Below are positions 50,560-59,129 of a stretch of 64,000 bases of DNA, piece by piece (the first letter of the stretch is position 1; each line of letters opens with the position of its first letter). The position numbers were made by a program, and so were the translations under genes. Source of the DNA: Mycolicibacterium iranicum (GTDB lineage: Bacteria; Actinomycetota; Actinomycetes; Mycobacteriales; Mycobacteriaceae). The notes beneath the pieces were generated by a model, which did no database searches, was not told the origin of the DNA, and saw only the letters and a list, made by a program, of their open reading frames with translations. The DNA is taken from the NCBI RefSeq assembly GCF_002101705.1, contig NZ_LQPC01000041.1:1-64000 (forward strand), read 5' to 3'.

Positions 50560-50913
50560 CTAGTCCTCGATGATGGTGTCCGCCTCGTCATCGCCGGGGA
50601 CACGCTGCCGTTCGTCGTCGTCGACCACCGTGAAGAAGGACTCGCCGTCCTCGGGGGTGCCGTCGACCTGCCCGAGATTGCGGCGCGTCGGTCGGTCGTC
50701 CAGCGGCTCTGCATCGGGCGTGATGTCGGGGACCTCCGCCGCGAGTTGCTCGTCGAGGGTCTGGTGCTCCTCGGCCTCGATCCACCGATCGGGCGGGTCG
50801 ACGACGATGTCGCCGTCGTCGTTGCGGACCTCGTCGGAGTCGAGCGATTCTGTCGGGCCCAGGGTGTCGTCGGGTCCGCCATCGCCGTAGTCGCCGTCGT
50901 AATCACCGTCCAT
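50560..50913 (-). CDS. acidic DUF5709 protein
   Basis: 117 aa with a strong excess of Asp and Glu (DGDYDGDYGDGGPDDTLGPT at the start, TPDAEPLDDRPTRRNLGQVD in the middle). Probably intrinsically disordered. Conserved in actinobacteria; function unknown. GTG 50919 is an alternative start. It follows the nitronate monooxygenase gene by 30 bp. Confidence 0.78.
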   Translation of the reverse strand: MDGDYDGDYGDGGPDDTLGPTESLDSDEVRNDDGDIVVDPPDRWIEAEEHQTLDEQLAAEVPDITPDAEPLDDRPTRRNLGQVDGTPEDGESFFTVVDDDERQRVPGDDEADTIIED

Positions 50914-50943
50914 GCCCACGAGTGTGCCCGATTGGTGGACCGA

Positions 50944-51873
50944 TCAACCGAGCCGTGTTCGCGCCTCGTCCAGCACCGCCTGGATGTCGCCCCACGTTCG
51001 ACGCACGATCTCGGCCGCGGGCTGCAGGTCGGTGATCCGGGACGACACCTGGCCGGTGTTGGCGACGCTGGCATCGAGATCGCCCTCGAAGTACAGGTCG
51101 GTGATGCGTCCCAGCAGTTGTGCGGACGGGTCGTGTTCGCCGATGCGGGCGGCCAGGCCCGTGCGCAGCACCCGCATCGTCGGGTTGCCCGGTACGTCGA
51201 GCAGTAGCGTGCCCGCATCGTCGGCAGCAACGATCGCGTTCTTGAAGTTCGCGTGCACCGCGGCCTCCACGCTGGCGAGCATGCGTGTACCCATCTGCAA
51301 CCCCTCGGCACCCAGGATCACCGCCGCCGCGGCGGAGCGGGCGTCGCACATGCCGCCCGCGCAGATGAGCGGCAGGTCCACATGGTCGGCGACCAGCGGA
51401 AGCAGCACCATCGTCGACGCACCGAGTGCGGACTTGAAGCCGCCGCCCTCCACACCCTCGACCACCAGCGCGTCGACACCCGCGTCGGCCGCCTTGAGGG
51501 CACCTTTCAGTGACCCGACCACGTGCACGACCGTCATGCCGGCGTCGTGCAACCGCGACGTGAACAGCGCGGGGTCGCCGGCGGAGATGAAGACGTGCCG
51601 TACCCCGGCCGAAGCCAGGACATCGACGATCGACGGATCCCGCTTCCAGCCCTGGATCATCAGGTTCGCAGCGACGGGACGGTCGGTGAGTTCGCGCACC
51701 CGCAGCAGGTCCGCCCGGCCCTCGGGGGTCAACGTCTCGAGCATCCCGAGTCCGCCGCCCTCGGACACCGCCGCGGCCAGTTCCGCACGCGCGATGTAGG
51801 TCATCGGGGCCTGTACGACCGGGAATTCGACGCCGAGCAGTTCTTGGATGCGATTGGTCACGGCCGTGACCAT
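50944..51873 (-). CDS. nitronate monooxygenase (2-nitropropane dioxygenase-like)
   Basis: 309-aa FMN-dependent TIM barrel: VEFPVVQAPMTYIARAELAA, VHVVGSLKGALKAADAGVDA, VVEGVEGGGFKSALG, LICAGGMCDARSAAAAVILG, EGLQMGTRMLASVEAAVH. It oxidises nitronates or related compounds; some members are enoyl reductases in lipid synthesis. Divergent from the oxidoreductase at 51893 with only 19 bp between starts. Confidence 0.86.
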   Translation of the reverse strand: MVTAVTNRIQELLGVEFPVVQAPMTYIARAELAAAVSEGGGLGMLETLTPEGRADLLRVRELTDRPVAANLMIQGWKRDPSIVDVLASAGVRHVFISAGDPALFTSRLHDAGMTVVHVVGSLKGALKAADAGVDALVVEGVEGGGFKSALGASTMVLLPLVADHVDLPLICAGGMCDARSAAAAVILGAEGLQMGTRMLASVEAAVHANFKNAIVAADDAGTLLLDVPGNPTMRVLRTGLAARIGEHDPSAQLLGRITDLYFEGDLDASVANTGQVSSRITDLQPAAEIVRRTWGDIQAVLDEARTRLG

Positions 51874-51880
51874 ATGCTGC

Positions 51881-51886
51881 TACCGT
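51881..51886 (+). promoter_or_regulatory. -10 box of the NAD-binding oxidoreductase gene (leaderless)
   Basis: TACCGT (TANNNT), six bases, then GTG 51893. No Shine-Dalgarno fits in between. Confidence 0.5.
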
Positions 51887-51892
51887 CCGCCT

Positions 51893-52957
51893 GTGTATCG
51901 GGTGATTCAGTGGGGCACAGGGGCTGTCGGATCGGAAATGATGACGGCCATTCTCGATCGCCGGCACGACCTCGAGTTGGTCGGAGCCAGGGTGTACTCC
52001 GACGACAAGCACGGCGCCGACATCGGGGTGATCCTGGGTCGCGAACCAACCGGTGTCACCGCCACCACCGACGTCGACGAGATCCTCGCGATGGACGCCG
52101 ATTGCGTGCTCTACACCCCGCGCACCGCTGCCATCGACGACGTGTGCGCCATATTGGCCAGCGGCAAGAACGTCGCCACCACGGCTTTCATGTTCCACCC
52201 CCGCCGGATGGCAGCCGCCGACCGCGACAGGGTGCTCGCCGCCTGTGAGCAGGGCGCTACCTCCGTGCACGGAAGCGGTCTGAATCCCGGCAATCTGTCG
52301 GGTGTGCTGCCGCTGGCTCTTTCGGGCATGAGCCGCACCATCGAGAAGATCACCCTGCAGGAGCGTGCCGACTGGTCGGTATACGAGAGCACCGGGATCA
52401 CCTTCGACAACATGGCTTTCGGCGAGCCGGTGGAGTCGATCAGCCCGACCGCCACCGAGTTCCTGGCTTTCAACAGCTCGATTTTCTCCGAGCAGGTCTG
52501 GTTCATCGGTGACACTTTGAACGCCGATCTCGACGAGGTGACCGCGACCGTCGAAGCCGTTGCCGCACAGCAGGACCACCAGATCTTCGACCACATGCTG
52601 AGGGCCGGGACGACGGCAGGGCAGCGCTGGAACTGGACAGGCCTGCGCAACGGGAAACCTCTCGTGGAGATCGAGACGTTGTGGACGGTCGGCAATGAAT
52701 ACCCGAGCCACTGGCCCAAGCCGCGACACGGGTGGACGTTGACCATTGAAGGTGACCCGACAATGCAGACGCACTTCTTCTCACTGGCGAGCCTACGCCG
52801 AGAGGCCAGTATGGAAGAGCATGTGCGGTCGGCCAACGTGGCGACGGCGATGCAGGTACTCAACGCCGTTCCTGCGGTGTGCGAGGCGCCACCGGGATTC
52901 GCGACGACGGCGACGCTGCCGCTCATCTACAGCGGCAGCGGCTTTCGTCGGGGATAG
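51893..52957 (+). CDS. dihydrodipicolinate-reductase-like NAD(P)-dependent amine dehydrogenase family protein
   Basis: 354 aa. N-terminal Rossmann motif VIQWGTGAVGSEMMTAIL, then DCVLYTPRTAAIDDVCAILA, the loop HGSGLNPGNLSGVLPLALSG, and a C-terminal alpha/beta domain (PKPRHGWTLTIEGDPTMQTH). Related to 2,4-diaminopentanoate dehydrogenases, a family abundant in mycobacteria where it may act on sterol or other catabolic intermediates. Starts at GTG with a -10 box directly upstream. Confidence 0.83.
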   Translation: MYRVIQWGTGAVGSEMMTAILDRRHDLELVGARVYSDDKHGADIGVILGREPTGVTATTDVDEILAMDADCVLYTPRTAAIDDVCAILASGKNVATTAFMFHPRRMAAADRDRVLAACEQGATSVHGSGLNPGNLSGVLPLALSGMSRTIEKITLQERADWSVYESTGITFDNMAFGEPVESISPTATEFLAFNSSIFSEQVWFIGDTLNADLDEVTATVEAVAAQQDHQIFDHMLRAGTTAGQRWNWTGLRNGKPLVEIETLWTVGNEYPSHWPKPRHGWTLTIEGDPTMQTHFFSLASLRREASMEEHVRSANVATAMQVLNAVPAVCEAPPGFATTATLPLIYSGSGFRRG

Positions 52958-52959
52958 CG

Positions 52960-53328
52960 TCAGCCGTAGAACATCGTCCAGTAGTCGGCCGACCATGCTC
53001 CGCCGTCGCACTTGAGCGGAACTCCGTCGGGGCTCTGCGCGACACCGGTGGAATCGCAGGGTGAGCGCAACGTACGAACACCCACCAGCGGGGGTGACGA
53101 GATCCAGGTGCTCTTCGAGTTGCAGGCCAGAGTGTTGCCGGACGCGTCGAAACCGTAGTTGTAGCGCGTGTTCTGGGTGCAGTGCTCGCCGAGCTGCGCC
53201 TCGGTGTTGACGTACGGCACGCACCCCGCCCCGTCGCAGACACCCGGAAGCGCCGAAGCGCTGCCGGCACCGATGAGCGGAATTGCGAACAGGCCACCGG
53301 CGATCGCCGTCACTGCCACCAGCTTCAT
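52960..53328 (-). CDS. small secreted cysteine-containing protein (CDGP type)
   Basis: 122 aa. Signal peptide LVAVTAIAGGLFAIPLIGAG cleaved after ASA, mature start LPGVCDGAGCVPYVN. Six cysteines suggest disulfides outside the cell; aromatic C-terminus SADYWTMFYG. Mycobacteria have several such small exported proteins of unknown function. Its stop lies 2 bp from the end of the convergent oxidoreductase gene. Confidence 0.8.
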   Translation of the reverse strand: MKLVAVTAIAGGLFAIPLIGAGSASALPGVCDGAGCVPYVNTEAQLGEHCTQNTRYNYGFDASGNTLACNSKSTWISSPPLVGVRTLRSPCDSTGVAQSPDGVPLKCDGGAWSADYWTMFYG

Positions 53329-53419
53329 GGGCTACACCCTAAATCGCCCGACGGTGGCCGCGGGCGGGCTTTGCCCGCATTGCCACCTCATGACGCCGCA
53401 GGGCGTAGGCTCATCACCC

Positions 53420-53764
53420 ATGAAGCCGCTGGTGGGGGTGCTGTCGGTCGGGCTGCTGTCATCGGCCGCCCTGGTCTCGGCGCCGGCATCGAACGCCGAC
53501 GTCGTCGCCTATCTGGTCAACGTGCATGTCCGTCCGGGCTACAACTTCCCGAATGCCGATGCCGCGATCTCGTACGGGAACTCGATCTGCGCGCGCGTCG
53601 CGTCGAAGATGAGCTACGCCGATCTGGTGAACCAGGTGAAAGCCGACTTCCGAACCACCGACTACTACCAGGCGGGATACCTGATCAATCAGGCCGTGAA
53701 CGAACTCTGTCCCCCGCAGATCTGGCAGCTGCGGCAGTCGGCCGCCGGCTATACACCCTTCTGA
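53420..53764 (+). CDS. secreted DUF732-domain protein
   Basis: 114 aa. Signal peptide VGVLSVGLLSSAALVSAPAS then NADVVAYLVNVHVRPGY; two cysteines (NSICARVA, NELCPPQI) frame the helical DUF732 core (YADLVNQVKADFRTTDYYQA). DUF732 proteins are mycobacterial exported proteins of unknown role. Divergent from the CDGP gene with 91 bp between starts. Confidence 0.85.
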   Translation: MKPLVGVLSVGLLSSAALVSAPASNADVVAYLVNVHVRPGYNFPNADAAISYGNSICARVASKMSYADLVNQVKADFRTTDYYQAGYLINQAVNELCPPQIWQLRQSAAGYTPF

Positions 53765-53776
53765 GCGGTTGTCCTG

Positions 53777-54235
53777 TTAGGGGCAGGTCACTTCGATTTC
53801 GAACGGCTTGTTGACCGGCTGCATCGGGTTGGCCATGTCGACGCCCGTCGCGGTGCCCGAGATCTTGTAGGTCTTGTCGTCCTTCTCGACCTTGGCTTCG
53901 CCTTGTCCTGAGCCGCTGGCGTAGCCGAGCGTGACGCCGTTGACATTGCCGAGGCCCACCGAGACGACGCTGGGCGAATCGCCCGTGGTGACGACTGCAC
54001 CGACGCCGGTCGACGCATCGCCGATTGCGATGTTGGTGTTGCCGCCCATGTCAGAGCAGACGACGGTGCCCGTGACCTCCTGGTCGGTACCGTCGATGGT
54101 GACGGTGCTCTTCCCCTCGGCGGCTGCCGCCTGGGAGGTCTCCCCGGACGTCTCCGACTTATCTGAGCCGCAGCCCGACAGGCCTGCGATGATCATCGCT
54201 GCGCCACCCACTGCGACGAGGATGTTGCGGTTCAT
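53777..54235 (-). CDS. lpqH: lipoprotein LpqH-family antigen
   Basis: 152 aa. Lipobox LSGC (Cys 22), Thr/Ser-rich linker, then the LpqH (19-kDa antigen) beta fold: STVTIDGTDQEVTGTVVCSD, VNGVTLGYASGSGQGEAKVE, YKISGTATGVDMANPMQPVN, ending in FEIEVTCP so that two Cys can pair. Surface-exposed lipoprotein and TLR2 ligand in M. tuberculosis. Paralogue lies immediately upstream. Confidence 0.88.
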   Translation of the reverse strand: MNRNILVAVGGAAMIIAGLSGCGSDKSETSGETSQAAAAEGKSTVTIDGTDQEVTGTVVCSDMGGNTNIAIGDASTGVGAVVTTGDSPSVVSVGLGNVNGVTLGYASGSGQGEAKVEKDDKTYKISGTATGVDMANPMQPVNKPFEIEVTCP

Positions 54236-54309
54236 CGAGGTTCTCCTTTGTGTCGTGTGATTCGCCGAGACCGCGAATCATCACGAGAAGTATGAACACA
54301 GAAATGCGT

Positions 54310-54765
54310 TCAGCAGGCGATCTTGATCTGAAAGTTGCCTGTTGTTCGAAAGCTCGGGTTGTCCGTGTCGAAACCGTCGGCGGTCCCCTGGATGTCGTAG
54401 GTGCGCCCGGTCATCGTCACCGTCGCTTCGCCGCCGAGCCCGTCGTTGTAGCTGCCGGTGAAGCCGCCGAGGTCGAGAATGCCGACCTCGCGCACGACGA
54501 GCTCGTCCTGGCTTTCGATCAAGGCCGAGACGCCCGGCGACTCAGGGTTGCCCGGGTCGCCGGTCTTCATCATCATCAGCGTTCCCGCCGGGTCGCATTG
54601 CACCGAATTGGTGGTGCCCACATCGGCGCCGTTCACGGTGATCTGCGCGGTGCCCGCGATAAGGGTGCCGGGCTGCGGGGTGTACTCGGGTGGCTGCGAG
54701 GAGCACCCGCCCAGGGCCAGCGCGGCCGCCATGACCGAAGCGGCCGGAATCCAAGGTGTGCGCAC
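54310..54765 (-). CDS. second LpqH-family lipoprotein
   Basis: 151 aa. Lipobox LALGGC (Cys 21), short Pro-rich linker, LpqH-type fold (AQITVNGADVGTTNSVQCDP, FTGSYNDGLGGEATVTMTGR, YDIQGTADGFDTDNPSFRTT, FQIKIAC). Tandem paralogue of the gene at 53777 with a divergent sequence. GTG start; TAGATT -10 box seven bases upstream implies a leaderless transcript. Confidence 0.85.
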   Translation of the reverse strand: MRTPWIPAASVMAAALALGGCSSQPPEYTPQPGTLIAGTAQITVNGADVGTTNSVQCDPAGTLMMMKTGDPGNPESPGVSALIESQDELVVREVGILDLGGFTGSYNDGLGGEATVTMTGRTYDIQGTADGFDTDNPSFRTTGNFQIKIAC

Positions 54766-54771
54766 AGTGCA

Positions 54772-54778
54772 GAATCTA
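54772..54778. promoter_or_regulatory. shared divergent -10 region of the lipoprotein and tgt genes
   Basis: On the minus strand TAGATT (54778-54773) lies seven bases before the lipoprotein GTG. On the plus strand GAATCT (54772-54777) lies five bases before the tgt GTG at 54783. With 17 bp between starts the two promoters overlap completely. Confidence 0.4.
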
Positions 54779-54782
54779 CGAC

Positions 54783-56012
54783 GTGACCGGCCCGTTTTTT
54801 ACTGTTGACGCGTATTTGCCAGGACGGCTCGGCCGCACAGGAACGATTCGAACGCCGCACGGCGACATCCAGACTCCCGCCTTCATCGCGGTGGGCACCC
54901 AGGCCACCGTCAAGGCCGTCCTGCCCGAGACCATGAAACAGGTTGGTGCCCAAGCAGTTCTGGCCAACGCCTACCACCTGTATCTGCAGCCGGGCCCCGA
55001 TATCGTCGACGAGGCGGGAGGTCTCGGCGCGTTCATGAACTGGCCGGGCCCGACCTTTACCGACAGCGGCGGGTTCCAGGTGATGTCACTGGGCGTCGGG
55101 TTCAAGAAGGTGCTCGCGATGGACACCGAACGGGTCCAGGCCGACGACATCATCGCCGAGGGTAAGGAGCGGCTCGCCCACGTCGACGACGACGGGGTGA
55201 CGTTCCGGTCCCATCTGGACGGGTCGACGCATCGGTTCACGCCGGAGGTGTCGATCGGCATCCAGCATCAGCTGGGCGCCGACATCATCTTCGCGTTCGA
55301 CGAACTGACCACGCTCGTCAACACCCGCGCCTACCAGAAGAGTTCGGTGCAGCGCACCCACGAGTGGGCGGTGCGGTGCCTGGCCGAGCATCGCAGGCTT
55401 TCGGAGGTCCGGTCACACAAGCCGCCGCAGGCGCTGTTCGGGGTGGTGCAGGGCGCCCAGTACGAGGACCTGCGCCGGCAGGCCACCCGGGGGTTGCTCG
55501 GGATCGTCGACGAGGACGGGAGGGGGTTCGACGGGTACGGCATCGGCGGCGCGTTGGAGAAGCAGAATCTCGCGACCATCGTCAGCTGGGTGACCAGTGA
55601 ACTCCCCGCCGACAAGCCGCGCCATCTGCTGGGGATCAGCGAGCCCGACGATCTGTTTGCCGCTGTCGAAGCGGGCGCCGACACGTTCGACTGCGTGTCG
55701 CCGTCGCGGGTCGCACGCAACGCGGCGGTGTATTCGGTGCACGGCCGCTACAACATCACCGGGTCGCGGTATCGCCGCGATTTCACGCCGATCGACGCGG
55801 AATGCGACTGCTACACGTGCGCCAACTACACGCGGGCCTACCTCCATCACCTGTTCAAGGCCAAAGAGCTGCTGGCCGCGACGCTGTGCACGATCCACAA
55901 CGAGCGGTTCGTCATCCGCTTGCTCGACGACATCCGGGCCGCGATCCCGGCCGGCCGTTTCGACGAGCTGCGCGAGCACGTGCTGGGGCGCTATTACGCC
56001 GCCAAGACCTGA
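54783..56012 (+). CDS. tgt: tRNA-guanosine(34) transglycosylase
   Basis: 409 aa. PreQ1/queuine-binding Asp in PTFTDSGGFQVMSLG, VVQGAQYEDLRRQAT, GYGIGGALEKQN, nucleophile region GADTFDCVSPSR, zinc site ECDCYTCANYTRAYLHHLF. It exchanges G34 for the queuosine precursor in tRNAs with GUN anticodons. No queuosine synthesis genes are in this window, so the base may be salvaged or made elsewhere. GTG 54783 chosen; upstream GTG 54756 would run into the divergent lipoprotein gene. Confidence 0.92.
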   Translation: MTGPFFTVDAYLPGRLGRTGTIRTPHGDIQTPAFIAVGTQATVKAVLPETMKQVGAQAVLANAYHLYLQPGPDIVDEAGGLGAFMNWPGPTFTDSGGFQVMSLGVGFKKVLAMDTERVQADDIIAEGKERLAHVDDDGVTFRSHLDGSTHRFTPEVSIGIQHQLGADIIFAFDELTTLVNTRAYQKSSVQRTHEWAVRCLAEHRRLSEVRSHKPPQALFGVVQGAQYEDLRRQATRGLLGIVDEDGRGFDGYGIGGALEKQNLATIVSWVTSELPADKPRHLLGISEPDDLFAAVEAGADTFDCVSPSRVARNAAVYSVHGRYNITGSRYRRDFTPIDAECDCYTCANYTRAYLHHLFKAKELLAATLCTIHNERFVIRLLDDIRAAIPAGRFDELREHVLGRYYAAKT

Positions 56013-56127
56013 CCGCGCATGGCGGCGACCGTGGGCCTCATGCACGCGAATGGGCCGAATCGCGTACACAACCCCCACGTTCGGCGCTTCTCACCAGTGT
56101 CTTCTTATACGCGTGCACAATAAAGAG

Positions 56128-57348
56128 ATGACGGCCGCAGCCCAACCGCAGTCATTGCTCGTGCAGATGCTCGATCCCGCCGTTCGGGCAGACCCCTATC
56201 ACGTCTACGGCCAGATCAGGACCCAGGGGCCGATACAGCTGCCGGGCAACAACCTGACGGTCTTCGCGAGTTTCGCCCACTGCGATGAGGTGTTGCGCCA
56301 TCCCGCCGCGGCCAGTGACCGGCTGAAGTCCACGGCGGCCCAGCGGGCCATCGCCGAGGGCGCGCAGCCGCGCCCGTTCGGGCCGCCGGGTTTCCTGTTC
56401 CTCGACCCGCCGGACCACACGCGGCTGCGGAGGCTGGTCAGCAAGGCGTTCGTCCCGAAAGTCGTCAAAGCGCTCGAACCCGACATCGTCGCGATGGTCG
56501 ACGGGCTCCTTGCCGGTGTCGACGGGGTGTGGGACGTCGTCGCCGGGCTGGCGTATCCGCTGCCGGTCGCGGTGATCTGCCGCCTGCTCGGTGTCCCGCT
56601 GGAGGACGAGCCACAGTTCAGCGCCGCGTCGGCATTGCTCGCGCAGGGCCTCGATCCGTTCGTGACGGTGACGGGATCGACCGACGAGAACTTCGATCAG
56701 CGCATGGAGGCGGGGTTATGGCTGCGTGGGTACCTGCGTGACCTGATTTCCAAGCGCCGCAAAGACCCCGGCGACGATCTGATGTCGAGGTTGATCCATG
56801 TTGAGGAGTCGGGCGATCAACTAACCGAGGACGAGATCGTCGCGACGTGCAACCTGCTACTCATCGCCGGCCACGAGACGACAGTGAACCTGATTGCCAA
56901 TGCGGTCCTGGCGCTATTGCGGGACCGCGACCAGTGGTCGGCGCTGGCCGCCGATCCGGGCCGAGCCTCCGCGGTGGCGGAGGAGACGTTGCGGTACGAC
57001 CCGCCGGTGCAGCTGGTGGGCCGAATTGCGGCCGAGGACATCACGATTGGGGGCACCACCGTCCCGCAGGGCGACAACATGCTGCTGCTGACGGCCGCCG
57101 CGAACCGCGACCCCGACGCCGTCGAACGCCCCGACGAATTCGATCCGGACCGTGAGACGATCCGTCATCTCGGGTTCGGTAAGGGGCCGCACTTCTGCCT
57201 CGGCGCCCCGCTGGCACGTCTCGAGGCCGCCGTCGCACTGACCGCATTGACGTCGCGCTTCCCGAATGCCGAACTCGCCGAGGAGCCGAGCTACAAGCAG
57301 AACGTGACGCTGCGCGGGATGGCGGAGTTGTTGATCGTCACCGGCTAG
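56128..57348 (+). CDS. cytochrome P450
   Basis: 406-aa soluble bacterial P450. I-helix LLLIAGHETTVNLIANAVLA, ExxR in AVAEETLRYDPPVQLVGR, haem-binding GFGKGPHFCLGAPLARLEAA with the proximal Cys. Ferredoxin-dependent monooxygenase; substrate not predictable, although the CYP107-like layout is common for lipid or secondary-metabolite hydroxylation. ATG 56128 or GTG 56113 could be the start. Its 3' end overlaps the convergent LysR gene by 11 bp. Confidence 0.9.
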   Translation: MTAAAQPQSLLVQMLDPAVRADPYHVYGQIRTQGPIQLPGNNLTVFASFAHCDEVLRHPAAASDRLKSTAAQRAIAEGAQPRPFGPPGFLFLDPPDHTRLRRLVSKAFVPKVVKALEPDIVAMVDGLLAGVDGVWDVVAGLAYPLPVAVICRLLGVPLEDEPQFSAASALLAQGLDPFVTVTGSTDENFDQRMEAGLWLRGYLRDLISKRRKDPGDDLMSRLIHVEESGDQLTEDEIVATCNLLLIAGHETTVNLIANAVLALLRDRDQWSALAADPGRASAVAEETLRYDPPVQLVGRIAAEDITIGGTTVPQGDNMLLLTAAANRDPDAVERPDEFDPDRETIRHLGFGKGPHFCLGAPLARLEAAVALTALTSRFPNAELAEEPSYKQNVTLRGMAELLIVTG

Positions 57349-58258
57349 CGCGGCAATCGGCCACGGCGGCCCGCACCGCCGACCGCAACCAGCTGTGTCG
57401 ACGGTCGTTGTCGTAGGCGGGATGCCAGATCATCCGGTACGGCAGCTGTCGAAACTCTTTCGGCGCATCGATGATTCGAATGTTGTACGCGCGGGTCCAG
57501 CCGCTGGCCAAACTTGCGGGGATCGTCGCCACCAGGTCGGTGCCGGCCAGGATCAGCGGCACCGCGGAGTGGTACGGCACCGTGACCGCTGCCGTGCGCG
57601 TCCTTCCCTGCGCGCGCAGCGGCAAATCGACGTCGGGCTGGATGCCGTCTGCGACATCCACGACAAGGTGCCGCAGCCGGCAGTACTCCTCGAGGCCGAG
57701 ATCGCTACCCAGCGTCGGGTGTTCAGCATCGGCGACGCAGACGAACCGCTCGGTCAGCAGCTCAGATGAGGTGAGGTCCGAAGCCATGAACCCGCCGAAG
57801 AGTCCGAGATCAACGCTCCCGCTGTGGATTTGCTCGGCGGCGGTCTCGAATCGCCAGCTGTGAAACCGGATTGGCGCATCGGGCGCGTCGGCCGCCAGCC
57901 GCGCACAGATGGCGGCCCCGTAGGTGTGGACGGCGAAGTCGGTACATGCGATGTCGACGGGAGTGTTCGCCGAAGCCGGATCGAACGAATCGGGGGACAC
58001 GAGGGCTTCGAGGGCGGGAAGCACCTCGGCCAGCTGGGCATGCAGCGCGTGGGCGCGGGCGGTGAGTCGGTAACCGTCCCGATCCCGGACGAGCAACTCG
58101 TCCCCGAGGAGGTTTCGAAGGCGCTGCAGCGCCCGGCTGGTCGCAGGCTGACTCAACCCCAGCCGAGTCGCAGACCGGGAAATGTGCCGCTCGTCGAGCA
58201 GCACGGCCAGCGCGGGAACCAGGTTGAGGTCAGCGCGAAGCGTATGCAGCACATGCAT
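57338..58258 (-). CDS. LysR family transcriptional regulator
   Basis: 306 aa. N-terminal winged HTH (VLLDERHISRSATRLGLSQP, ATSRALQRLRNLLGDELLVR) and a type 2 periplasmic-binding-like effector domain (IHSGSVDLGLFGGFMASDL). Resembles NodD/NahR-type activators. Divergent from two SDR genes, which are its likely targets. ATG 58258 is used; in-frame ATGs lie up to 9 codons upstream. Confidence 0.88.
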   Translation of the reverse strand: MHVLHTLRADLNLVPALAVLLDERHISRSATRLGLSQPATSRALQRLRNLLGDELLVRDRDGYRLTARAHALHAQLAEVLPALEALVSPDSFDPASANTPVDIACTDFAVHTYGAAICARLAADAPDAPIRFHSWRFETAAEQIHSGSVDLGLFGGFMASDLTSSELLTERFVCVADAEHPTLGSDLGLEEYCRLRHLVVDVADGIQPDVDLPLRAQGRTRTAAVTVPYHSAVPLILAGTDLVATIPASLASGWTRAYNIRIIDAPKEFRQLPYRMIWHPAYDNDRRHSWLRSAVRAAVADCRASR

Positions 58259-58272
58259 GCTGATCATCATAG

Positions 58273-58287
58273 AAATGCATGACATTT
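58273..58287. promoter_or_regulatory. candidate LysR-box
   Basis: AAATG-CATGA-CATTT, a 15-bp dyad with the size of a LysR T-N11-A type site, located 15 bp upstream of the LysR start and 65 bp upstream of the first SDR gene. Confidence 0.45.
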
Positions 58288-58351
58288 ATGGACGTACTTC
58301 TGGCAGCGTCGAGTTGTATCGGCTGACCGCACTTCAGAAAGGACACATCGC

Positions 58352-59116
58352 ATGAAGATTTCCGGAAACACGGTGTTCATCCCAGGTGCCACCAGCGGAA
58401 TCGGCCTCGCTCTGGCACATGCGCTGGCCGACAGGGGAAACACCGTCGTCGTCGGGGGCCGGCGCACCGAACTCCTCGAGAAGATCGCCGCCGACCGACC
58501 CGAGCTCGCCACCGTGCAAATCGATACCACCGATCCGGCGAGCATCCGGGCAGCCGCCGCCGATGTCCTCGCGCGCTATCCCGAACTGGACACCCTCATC
58601 GCGATGGCCGGGATCATGAGGGTGGAGGACTGGCATCACCCCGAGGGCTTCTTGAAGTCCGCCGAAGCCGTCGTCTCCACCAACGTCCTCGGTCCCATCC
58701 GGTTGCTCGCCGCCTTCATCGAGCACCTGCAGGCCCGCCCGTCGGCCACCGTCATCACCGTCTCGTCGGGGCTCGCCTTCGCGCCGTTGAAGGCGACCCC
58801 GAGCTACAACGCGTCGAAGGCGGCAATCCACATGCTGACCGAATCAATTCGACTGCAACTCGCCGACAGCAACATCGAGTTCAAAGAACTCATACCCCCG
58901 TCTGTCGCCACCGATCTGCTTCCTGGGCAGCGGGAGAGCAGCTTCGCGATGCCGTTGGACGACTTCGTCTCGGAGGTCATGAGCATTCTCGAGTCGGAAC
59001 CGGAGGCCACCGAGATTCAGGTCGAGCGGGTGAAATTCCTGCGCTACGGCGAAGCCCGCGGCGACTATGACAAGGTCGTCGAGACGTTGAACAGCGCTGA
59101 TCCGCATGGCAACTGA
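58352..59116 (+). CDS. short-chain oxidoreductase (DltE-like)
   Basis: 254 aa. FIPGATSGIGLALAHALADR (TGxxxGxG variant, PGATSGIG), IAMAGIMRVEDWHHPEG, VITVSSGLAFAPLKATPSYN, YNASKAAIHM (YxxxK). AGAAAGGA upstream of the ATG. Probably reduces a keto or aldehyde compound with NAD(P)H; likely regulated by the divergent LysR protein. Ends within the leader of the second SDR gene. Confidence 0.87.
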   Translation: MKISGNTVFIPGATSGIGLALAHALADRGNTVVVGGRRTELLEKIAADRPELATVQIDTTDPASIRAAAADVLARYPELDTLIAMAGIMRVEDWHHPEGFLKSAEAVVSTNVLGPIRLLAAFIEHLQARPSATVITVSSGLAFAPLKATPSYNASKAAIHMLTESIRLQLADSNIEFKELIPPSVATDLLPGQRESSFAMPLDDFVSEVMSILESEPEATEIQVERVKFLRYGEARGDYDKVVETLNSADPHGN

Positions 59117-59129
59117 GAGTGAGGCCGCG

